The notes beneath the pieces are model-generated. The model worked only from the letters and a program-made list of their open reading frames with translations, did not search any database and was not told the origin of the DNA. DNA of 8,387 nt, from positions 1-8,387 of the forward strand of contig CAQTPN010000045.1 in the NCBI GenBank assembly GCA_948888345.1, in the 5' to 3' direction. Shown in pieces: positions 1 to 5,672 of this stretch; within the stretch, counting starts at the first letter, position 1; every line of letters begins with the position of its first letter. Origin of the DNA: an uncultured bacterium (GTDB lineage: Bacteria; Cyanobacteriota; Vampirovibrionia; Gastranaerophilales; Gastranaerophilaceae). A program made the position numbers and the translations under genes.

Positions 1-1517
1 GGAGCATCGTTTTGAACCGGTACATCCGCCGGAGGATTTACAGCCGGATTTTGGTTTTCCTGATTTTGAATCTTCTTTTGATTCTCATCTATATTTTGAT
101 TTTCCCTGTTTTCAGAGTAATTTTGCTGATTTTCGTTTCTGTTAAAGCGTTTTTTATTTTTAAAATTATTTCTGTTCTGCCCCTGCTGATTTTGGCCGCC
201 GCCCTGGTTGTTATTCTGGTTATTTCCTTGATTATTATTAAAAGAACCGCCGCCAAAAGGACCTTTGATTTTATTGATTTTTGCCCTGATTTCTCCTTGA
301 GCATTAGAATTTAAGAATTTCAAATCTTCAATAACAAAACCCTGTCCCTGACATTTATCGCACTTTTTCGTGAAAATTTCAGATAAGCTCTGCCCCTGCC
401 TGTGACGGGTTAATTCAACAAGCCCTAAATCAGACAGCTGGCCTATTTGAGGCTTAGCCTTATCCTTTTCAAGCGCAAGTTCGAAATATTCTAAAACCTT
501 TAATTTATCCACGCGGGTTACCATATCAATAAAATCAACAATAACCATGCCGCCGATATTTCTTAATTTCAGCTGGCGTGCAATTTCATCAGCCGCTTCC
601 AGATTGGTTTTTAAAATTGTTTCAGCCTGAGAAGAAGAGCTTGTAAATTTGCCCGAGTTTACATCCACAACGGTCAAAGCCTCTGTCTGCTGAATAAACA
701 GATATCCGCCGAGAGGAAGATTTACCTTTGTTTGAAGGGCATTTTGAATTTCTTTATTAATACCGGTTGCAACAAGAAGGGGTTCTGTGCCTTTGTGCAT
801 AGAAACTTTCACCTTCATATTCCAGTGTTGAAGCAATTGAGTGGTTCTGTGAAGCGCAAATGCAGTATCCACAACTATTTCATCCACATCTTCAGTACAT
901 GCTTCACGGATTATTTTATACAACAATTCCTGGTCTCTGTGTAACAGACAAGGCGGGTTAGCAGTATCGGCAGCGTTTACGATAGAATTCCATTTTTCCA
1001 ATAAAATTTCTAAATCTTCCTGAATTTCAGCCTCTGATTGCCCTTCAGCTTCGGTTCTGACAATAACGCCGACTCCAACAGGCTTTAAAAGACTCACAAT
1101 GGATTTCAGCCTGGCTCTTTCCTTGCTTGAAACAATTTTCCTTGAAACATTCACACTCTTTTCATCGGGCAGAAGTACAAGAAATCTTCCCGGCAAGCTT
1201 AAGGCAGTTGTCACTCTGGGACCCTTGTGGCCGGTAGGTTCCTTAATTACCTGAACGATTAATTTTTGTTTAGGTTTAACTTTTTCTTTCAAAGAACCCT
1301 TGCCAACAATATCATCAGTATGAATAAAGCCCATTTTATCAGGCATTCCGACATCCACAAATGCTGCATCAATTGAGGGAAGAATGTTATCTACAACAGA
1401 TAAATAAACATCTCCTAAAAGAACATCCCCTTTTGATACAAAAAATTCGCTAACCTTGTTATCCTCTAAAACAGCACCAATATTATCTTTTTCAGATATT
1501 ACAATTTTTTTGGTCAT
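1..1517 (-). CDS. rng: Ribonuclease E/G family endoribonuclease, C-terminus beyond left edge
   Basis: Single-strand-specific endoribonuclease of the RNase E/G family, acting in mRNA decay and rRNA processing in the cytoplasm. I translated it by hand from the ATG at 1515-1517; 505 codons are visible and the frame is still open at the left edge. An S1-like RNA-binding domain covers about residues 35-115 and ends in RVTTALSLPGRFLVLLP. The catalytic DNase I-like region carries VDVNSG with Asp285 and VIVDFIDM with Asp328, matching the two Mg-binding aspartates of E. coli RNase E (Asp303 and Asp346). CDKC at 386-389 is the Zn-link motif that pairs dimers. From about residue 423 the protein becomes a low-complexity Asn/Gln/Gly tail with basic patches. 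A Shine-Dalgarno, AAGGAAG, precedes the ATG. It follows the DUF2344 gene by 20 nt in the same direction, a common bacterial neighbourhood. Whether it is functionally RNase E or RNase G cannot be settled; the long tail favours RNase E-like scaffolding. Confidence 0.95.
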   Translation of the reverse strand, partial: MTKKIVISEKDNIGAVLEDNKVSEFFVSKGDVLLGDVYLSVVDNILPSIDAAFVDVGMPDKMGFIHTDDIVGKGSLKEKVKPKQKLIVQVIKEPTGHKGPRVTTALSLPGRFLVLLPDEKSVNVSRKIVSSKERARLKSIVSLLKPVGVGVIVRTEAEGQSEAEIQEDLEILLEKWNSIVNAADTANPPCLLHRDQELLYKIIREACTEDVDEIVVDTAFALHRTTQLLQHWNMKVKVSMHKGTEPLLVATGINKEIQNALQTKVNLPLGGYLFIQQTEALTVVDVNSGKFTSSSSQAETILKTNLEAADEIARQLKLRNIGGMVIVDFIDMVTRVDKLKVLEYFELALEKDKAKPQIGQLSDLGLVELTRHRQGQSLSEIFTKKCDKCQGQGFVIEDLKFLNSNAQGEIRAKINKIKGPFGGGSFNNNQGNNQNNNQGGGQNQQGQNRNNFKNKKRFNRNENQQNYSENRENQNIDENQKKIQNQENQNPAVNPPADVPVQNDA

Positions 1518-1537
1518 AAACTTCTTCCTTTAAATCC

Positions 1538-2254
1538 TTATTTGATTTCTGCCATATTTTCATCAAAAAATGAAAGCCTTTTAATATCAAAAATTACATC
1601 TTTTTTAATAAAATTTTCCTTAAGGTATTTCAAAAATTCATCAGCACGAAAAGCAGGCAGAGTATCATTTTGCCCGGTTTTTAGCATAAACATAAATTTG
1701 CCGTCAATAATATTGGCATCTTTAATAGAATTCCTGTAATTAATTTGTTTTGTTATACCTTTTTTCGTTTTCTTTTCTATGAATAATTCATTGAAAGACA
1801 AACATTTTTCTACAGTATATCCTAAATCTTCAAAATTTGAAATACCCAACGTTTTGTTTACTATATTATTTTGGGGTAAAACAGCCTCATAGAGAGCCCA
1901 TTGAACCATATTATCTAAAGAGGGCATGCGTCTGCCGTCATCCGGCAGCTCTTTAATGTTAATAATTTTTAAATTATCAGGTGCAGCAATTTTAAATTTA
2001 TCTCTAAAATCCGGTTCTAATCCAAGTATCGTAACAAAATTTACAAGCTCGCATTCTGATTCTATAAAAAGCGGAAGTGCAGGAGAAAAAGAGATTTTCG
2101 GCACCTTGTTAAACCCCTCCGTAAGCGCGAAAGAAACGCCCGAACGCCTCAAGGATTTTAAAATTAAATTCTGCCAATCAAGATGGGATAAAAATTTTAA
2201 TTCGTTAAGTTTTGTTAACTTTAATTGATATCTAAACTCTGTATTTTTATTCAT
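1538..2254 (-). CDS. DUF2344 / TIGR03936 radical SAM-linked protein
   Basis: A protein of 238 residues. The N-terminus carries the family pattern: YQLKLTKLNELKFLSHLD (SHLD at 23-26), then SLRRSGV (34-40), EGFNKVPKISFSPALPL (46-62) and ESECEL (65-70). This is recognisable as DUF2344, whose members are either fused to or encoded next to a B12-binding radical SAM protein (TIGR03960) and often sit beside RNase E/G. The biochemical role of the family is unestablished. Its resemblance to tRNA-modifying partners is only a guess from context. No Shine-Dalgarno is visible before the ATG, which lies 2 nt after the stop of the 70-codon upstream gene, so translation is probably coupled. The gene is followed 20 nt later by the RNase E/G gene. 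The radical SAM partner is not in the window, which is the one oddity. The C-terminal half is divergent and shows no motif I know. Confidence 0.85.
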   Translation of the reverse strand: MNKNTEFRYQLKLTKLNELKFLSHLDWQNLILKSLRRSGVSFALTEGFNKVPKISFSPALPLFIESECELVNFVTILGLEPDFRDKFKIAAPDNLKIINIKELPDDGRRMPSLDNMVQWALYEAVLPQNNIVNKTLGISNFEDLGYTVEKCLSFNELFIEKKTKKGITKQINYRNSIKDANIIDGKFMFMLKTGQNDTLPAFRADEFLKYLKENFIKKDVIFDIKRLSFFDENMAEIK

Positions 2255-2256
2255 TT

Positions 2257-2469
2257 TTATAAATTTTTAATACCGTTACGGCATTTTGCTAAAAGGATTT
2301 CAGGGGTATCTTCAGGAAAAATTTCACTCACCGCTTCATCATCCAAAAAACTAAATTCACTAATTTTTTTCAGAGAGTAATTAAGCTGGCAGCCCTTTGC
2401 CTGCTTGATTATAGAATTAAACTCTTTCTTTTCGGTAAAAATATCCGATACAGGACTTAAAAACTCCAT
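2257..2469 (-). CDS. Small unrecognised protein upstream of DUF2344 gene
   Basis: A frame of 70 codons that I do not recognise. The protein is soluble-looking, mixed-charge and acidic in its second half, with no signal peptide or membrane segment; Cys at 27 and 63 are its only cysteines. An in-frame TAG lies four codons before the ATG, so the start cannot be much further upstream. There is no Shine-Dalgarno, but an extended -10-like box ends 6 nt before the ATG. The stop lies 2 nt before the start of the DUF2344 gene, so the two are probably cotranscribed with RNase E/G. In many genomes the radical SAM partner TIGR03960 occupies this position, but I see none of its cysteine motifs or its usual C-terminal sequence here. 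It is probably a real lineage-specific gene, given the tight packing and the lack of a competing frame. Confidence 0.6.
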   Translation of the reverse strand: MEFLSPVSDIFTEKKEFNSIIKQAKGCQLNYSLKKISEFSFLDDEAVSEIFPEDTPEILLAKCRNGIKNL

Positions 2470-2475
2470 AGAAAA

Positions 2476-2505
2476 ATTCTAGCATTTGAAGGCAATTGAA
2501 TGCAA
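2476..2505 (-). promoter_or_regulatory. Candidate sigma-70-type promoter with extended -10 for the 70-aa/DUF2344/rng group
   Basis: On the minus strand a -35-like TTGCAT (2500-2505) is followed after 18 nt by TAGAAT (2476-2481), preceded by TGC, an extended -10. The box ends 6 nt before the ATG at 2469, so the expected transcript would start at or next to the start codon. It sits in the 43-nt gap after engB, the only gap in this minus-strand block outside the divergent region. The -35 match is only three of six bases, so this is a candidate read by eye. Confidence 0.4.
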
Positions 2506-2512
2506 ACTTTTA

Positions 2513-3091
2513 TTAAATATTTTCTTCAAAAAACTTTATAATTCCGTCTTTATAAAGGGGAAGCTTTGCAGAGAAGGGGTATACAGGAATGTTAAGAAGT
2601 TTTTCAGTTTCTTTAATTTTCTTAAAAAGCTCATTTTTTGATACAAAATCACACTTGTTTAAAACTGCAACAACCGGCAGTGACTTAATTTTCAACCAAT
2701 CGTACATTTGAAAATCGTTATTTTGAACAGGGTGCCTTACATCAATAAATTGAATGCAATATTTTAAAGTATCACGTTTTAAAAGATACTCTTCAAGGCT
2801 CTTTTGCCAGCGTTCCTGCTCGGTTTTAGACACTTTTGCATATCCGTACCCCGGTAAATCGGCAATTACAAAATCCCCCCTGTCAGATACAATTTTAAAA
2901 AGATTTATAAGCCGCGTTTTTCCGGGAGTATTAGAGGTTTTGGCCAATTTTGAATTATTAACCAGAGTATTTATAAAACTTGATTTTCCGACATTTGAAC
3001 GTCCTAAAAGTGCAAATTCGGGAAGCCCCAAAGCAGGGCAAGAAGCCAAATTCGGCGCACTAATTAAGAATTGAGCTTGTTTGATTTTCAT
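2513..3091 (-). CDS. engB: Ribosome biogenesis GTP-binding protein EngB (YihA/YsxC)
   Basis: A TrmE-Era-EngA-EngB-Septin-like GTPase that helps assemble the 50S ribosomal subunit and is essential in many bacteria. It has 192 residues, the usual EngB length. G-motifs in order are G1 GRSNVGKSS (30-38), the G2 region NTPGKT (54-59), G3 DLPGYG (78-83), G4 NKCD (145-148) and a G5-like SAK (174-176). The GYGYAKV segment after G3 is typical of EngB. The N-terminus, with an ISA...LPEFALLGRSN arrangement, lines up well with known EngB proteins, which supports the ATG at 3089-3091. That start lies inside the end of the 90-aa upstream gene, a 32-bp overlap in another frame, with only a weak AGG-type ribosome binding site, so translational coupling is likely. 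G4 is NKxD rather than the TKxD common in this family. Confidence 0.97.
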   Translation of the reverse strand: MKIKQAQFLISAPNLASCPALGLPEFALLGRSNVGKSSFINTLVNNSKLAKTSNTPGKTRLINLFKIVSDRGDFVIADLPGYGYAKVSKTEQERWQKSLEEYLLKRDTLKYCIQFIDVRHPVQNNDFQMYDWLKIKSLPVVAVLNKCDFVSKNELFKKIKETEKLLNIPVYPFSAKLPLYKDGIIKFFEENI

Positions 3092-3332
3092 TTATTTTAA
3101 CCTGTCTTAACTCATTCATTTTTCTCTTGTAAACTACCTGAGAAAGCAGGTTATAAGCGTGTTCAGAGTTTACAACATCAATCTGCACAGTATCATCAAA
3201 AAGACTCACATTGATAGCATTTGAGCTTAAAAAATCGCTTTTTAAATTTGTAATTCTGATTATTTTATTTTTTAAAAGCGAAAGGGGCTGTGCTATAAAG
3301 GTTTCAAAGGATTTTAAAATTATATTTCTCAT
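3060..3332 (-). CDS. Unrecognised 90-aa protein overlapping engB
   Basis: A frame of 90 codons that opens the left-hand minus-strand block. It has a clear Shine-Dalgarno (AGGAAG, 8 nt before the ATG) and a good extended -10 promoter upstream, so it is very likely expressed. The N-terminal 30 residues are basic and amphipathic; the middle (about 38-65) looks like alternating beta strands followed by a helix, and the C-terminus is basic. There is no signal peptide or membrane span. The segment DDTVQIDVVNSEHAYNLLSQ vaguely recalls the beta-strand-then-helix core of DUF721/DciA proteins, but that match is too weak to call. Its 32-bp overlap with engB suggests coupled expression with ribosome assembly. 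I give no function. Confidence 0.75.
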   Translation of the reverse strand: MRNIILKSFETFIAQPLSLLKNKIIRITNLKSDFLSSNAINVSLFDDTVQIDVVNSEHAYNLLSQVVYKRKMNELRQVKINENQTSSILN

Positions 3333-3358
3333 TAAAATCTTCCTAAAAATTCAACTAA

Positions 3359-3388
3359 ATTATAGCAAAAAATAAAGTTTTTTGTATA
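3359..3388 (-). promoter_or_regulatory. Leftward extended -10 promoter for the 90-aa gene and engB
   Basis: On the minus strand TATAAT (3359-3364) is preceded by TGC, a perfect extended -10, with a -35-like TATACA (3383-3388) 18 nt upstream that matches four of six consensus bases. The predicted start is near 3352, giving a leader of about 20 nt that contains the AGGAAG ribosome binding site. It physically overlaps the rightward -10 box of speE. Confidence 0.6.
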
Positions 3389-3390
3389 AT
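3362..3390 (+). promoter_or_regulatory. Rightward promoter candidate for speE
   Basis: A consensus -10 box, TATAAT at 3385-3390, lies on the plus strand. The -35 region 17 nt upstream (3362-3367, ATAGCA) is poor. A start near 3397 would give an untranslated leader of about 75 nt before speE. No riboswitch-like fold is obvious in that leader. The box shares DNA with the -35 region of the leftward promoter. Confidence 0.45.
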
Positions 3391-3471
3391 ATTTTTAGGC
3401 GAATTTTACATTTTAAAACAAATATGCAAAACCCGCCATAATTATTATAAATAGGGAGTTTTAAGGAAAAT

Positions 3472-4308
3472 ATGTATAAAGAAATAACACCAAACGGATA
3501 TGGAATTGCAATTGAAACAGACCAAAAGCCTTTATATAGCGCGCAAAGCGAATTTCAAAAAGTGGAAATCCTTTCTTCAAGCGGGCTAGGCAATATTTTA
3601 ACACTTGACGGTCTTATGATGACAACAGTTGAGGATGAATTTTTCTATCACGAGATGATTTCACATATCCCATTATGTTCTCATCCTTGTCCTGAGCGGG
3701 TTTTAGTCATTGGCGGAGGAGATGGCGGCACTGTACGCGAAGTTTTAAGGCATAAAACAGTGAAAAGCGTTGAGCTGTGCGAGATTGATGGACTTGTAAT
3801 TGAAGCAAGCAGAAAATTTTTACCATCAATTGCCGGAAAACTTGATGATGAGCGGGTTTCAATCTATGTTGAAGATGCAATTGAATATATAAAAGACAAA
3901 AAAGCTTGCTACGACGTAGTTTTAATCGACTCAACAGACCCGATGGGGCCAGGGGAAGGGCTTTTTACGGAAGAATTTTATACCAATGTAAAAAACAGCC
4001 TGAAAGAGGGTGGAATCGTTGTGGCACAGTCAGAATCACCATTTGCAAACCCTAAAGAAATGAGGATGATGTACAGACTTTTAAATAAAGTATTTAAACA
4101 CGTAAAACCTTATGCAGGGCCAATTCCAACCTATCCCGGCGGATACTGGAGCTGGGCATTTTGTTCCGAAAGCCTTGATATACCTGAAATTGCGGATATT
4201 GAACGCGCTAAAGAAATTGAAAAAAATTCAAAACTGTATAACACCGATTTACACAAAGGAGTTTTTTGTGTTCCGAATTTTGTAAGGAAAATAGCAGAAG
4301 ATGCGTAA
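3472..4308 (+). CDS. speE: Spermidine synthase (polyamine aminopropyltransferase)
   Basis: Transfers the aminopropyl group from decarboxylated S-adenosylmethionine to putrescine (or a related diamine), giving spermidine and 5'-methylthioadenosine, in the cytoplasm. It has 278 residues, the standard length. A small N-terminal beta domain (about 1-60) contains the family pattern from LTLDGLMM to EDEFFYHEMISHIPL. The Rossmann-type domain carries the nucleotide-binding GGGDGGTVRE (81-90), the acidic CEID (103-106), DAIEYI (135-140) and the active-site DSTDP (153-157). GPIPTYPGGYWSWAF (216-230) lines the diamine site. The ATG has a TAAGGA ribosome binding site about 5 nt upstream. The 3' end overlaps aroA by 8 bp. 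The decarboxylase that supplies its substrate (speD) is not in the window. Exact diamine preference cannot be read from the sequence. Confidence 0.96.
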   Translation: MYKEITPNGYGIAIETDQKPLYSAQSEFQKVEILSSSGLGNILTLDGLMMTTVEDEFFYHEMISHIPLCSHPCPERVLVIGGGDGGTVREVLRHKTVKSVELCEIDGLVIEASRKFLPSIAGKLDDERVSIYVEDAIEYIKDKKACYDVVLIDSTDPMGPGEGLFTEEFYTNVKNSLKEGGIVVAQSESPFANPKEMRMMYRLLNKVFKHVKPYAGPIPTYPGGYWSWAFCSESLDIPEIADIERAKEIEKNSKLYNTDLHKGVFCVPNFVRKIAEDA

Positions 4309-5620
4309 AAGTGTTATAACACAAGGATTTTCAGAACCACTAAAGGGTGAAATCATCGCACCGCCTGATAAATCAATGTCTCATAGAAGTCTTATTATAG
4401 GTTCACTCACGCGAGGAAAAATTAAGATTTCAAATTTTTTAGCAGGGGCAGATTGCCTTGCTACACTTGAAATTTTAAAAGAGCTCGGATGTGAAATTGA
4501 TTTTTTGGATAAAAATACTGTCATCCTTGACGCCGAAAATGCTTATAATGCACCAAAAAAAGACCTTTATTGCGGCAATTCAGGCACCACTATGCGCCTT
4601 ATGGCGGGCCTGCTTTCTGCACAAAAGTTTAAAAGTACACTATCAGGGGATTTAAGCCTATCAAAACGCCCCATGAGAAGAATTATTGAACCGTTGACAC
4701 TAATGGGCGCAAGGCTAAAAAGCAATGATGGCAAGGCTCCTATAGTTATAGAACAGGGAGAACTTAAAGGGATTGAGTATAGAAGCCCGATAGCTTCGGC
4801 TCAAGTTAAGTCCGGCCTGCTTCTTGCGGGATTACAAACCCCCAATGGTGCAACAACAGTACTTGAACCTCATCTTTCGAGAGACCACACCGAGAGAATG
4901 CTGAAATTTTTCGGTTCAAACATCCAAAGCTTCACAAAAGAGGGATTATACGGGGTTACGGTAAGCCAAAGCACCTTGATACCAAAGGATTTGAACGTGG
5001 CCGGGGATATCTCAAGTGCTGCTTTTATTATGGCTGCGGCTGCCATTATCAAGGGTTCGGATGTAATTTTAAAAAATATTGGGCTAAATCCCACTCGTAC
5101 GGGGCTTATTGACGTTATGAAACGCATGAAAGCCAATATTGACGTGCTAAATTGCGATTTGGTATCAAATGAAGAGGTTGGAGACATCAGAATTCAATAT
5201 TCACCCGATATGGAAGGATGTGAAATCTCAGGAGATATTATCCCGAGGCTTATTGATGAAATTCCGATTATTGCACTTCTTGCAACGCAAGCAAAAGGGG
5301 AAACCATCATAAAAAATGCAGGGGATTTAAAAAATAAAGAATCAGACCGAATTGCTTGTGTAGAGCGCGAATTGAGAAAATTTAGAGCAGAAATCAAGGG
5401 TACGGATGACGGGTTTATAATTTCCGGCAAAAATAGTGGAAATGGCCTATTTTTGGGAGATACAGAGGTTGAATGTTATCATGACCACAGAATTGCGATG
5501 ACGGGATATGTTGCAGGACTAATCAGTAAAAAACCCTGTAAAATCAATGATTTTGAATGGGTTGAAACTTCATTCCCGGATTTTTTAAATATTTTTGAAA
5601 AATTAAAGGGCAATTTTTAA
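4301..5620 (+). CDS. aroA: 3-phosphoshikimate 1-carboxyvinyltransferase (EPSP synthase)
   Basis: Sixth step of the shikimate pathway: shikimate-3-phosphate plus phosphoenolpyruvate gives EPSP and phosphate, leading to chorismate and aromatic compounds. It has 439 residues, a complete two-domain length. Key motifs are PPDKSMSHR (21-29), CGNSGTTMR (91-99, PEP and glyphosate contact region), KRPMRRI (122-128), SAQVKSG (166-172), RDHTE (194-198), IDEIP with Asp319 (318-322), KESDR (346-350) and DHRIAM (395-400). It resembles the Bacillus/Staphylococcus type rather than E. coli: Gly95 corresponds to E. coli Gly96, while Leu100 replaces the Pro101 of the E. coli type. The ATG lies within the end of speE (8-bp overlap, different frame) and no strong Shine-Dalgarno is seen, so translation is probably coupled to speE. 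The start is supported by the normal distance to the PPDKS motif. Confidence 0.97.
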   Translation: MRKSVITQGFSEPLKGEIIAPPDKSMSHRSLIIGSLTRGKIKISNFLAGADCLATLEILKELGCEIDFLDKNTVILDAENAYNAPKKDLYCGNSGTTMRLMAGLLSAQKFKSTLSGDLSLSKRPMRRIIEPLTLMGARLKSNDGKAPIVIEQGELKGIEYRSPIASAQVKSGLLLAGLQTPNGATTVLEPHLSRDHTERMLKFFGSNIQSFTKEGLYGVTVSQSTLIPKDLNVAGDISSAAFIMAAAAIIKGSDVILKNIGLNPTRTGLIDVMKRMKANIDVLNCDLVSNEEVGDIRIQYSPDMEGCEISGDIIPRLIDEIPIIALLATQAKGETIIKNAGDLKNKESDRIACVERELRKFRAEIKGTDDGFIISGKNSGNGLFLGDTEVECYHDHRIAMTGYVAGLISKKPCKINDFEWVETSFPDFLNIFEKLKGNF

Positions 5621-5623
5621 GAA

Positions 5624-5650
5624 AACTTAACAAAAAACCGGAACTTAACA
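5624..5650 (+). repeat. 9-bp direct repeat between aroA and pgeF
   Basis: The nonamer AACTTAACA occurs at 5624-5632 and again at 5642-5650, an 18-bp offset. It lies in the 52-nt gap ahead of the pgeF ribosome binding site. A tandem protein-binding site is conceivable, but in AT-rich DNA a chance repeat is quite possible. Confidence 0.3.
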
Positions 5651-5672
5651 TTTAAATTGTAAAGGAATTTTA

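Noticed and set aside
12..314. A hydrophobic, multi-span-looking plus-strand frame of 100 codons
   Set aside because: It is the antisense of the Asn/Gln-rich RNase tail: AAT and CAA codons read backwards give Ile, Leu and Val. There is no ribosome binding site or family match.
732..944. A plus-strand 70-codon frame opposite the RNase catalytic domain
   Set aside because: The opposite strand encodes conserved RNase E/G sequence here, and the frame lacks a ribosome binding site.
2754..3074. A plus-strand 106-codon frame opposite engB
   Set aside because: It is a shadow of a conserved GTPase reading frame.
3391..3471. Possible riboswitch in the speE leader
   Set aside because: About 75 nt of mostly AT sequence with no stable paired arms or known aptamer signature that I can see.
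4870..5430. Two minus-strand frames (105 and 78 codons) inside aroA
   Set aside because: They lie wholly opposite a well-conserved EPSP synthase and have no recognisable protein features of their own.
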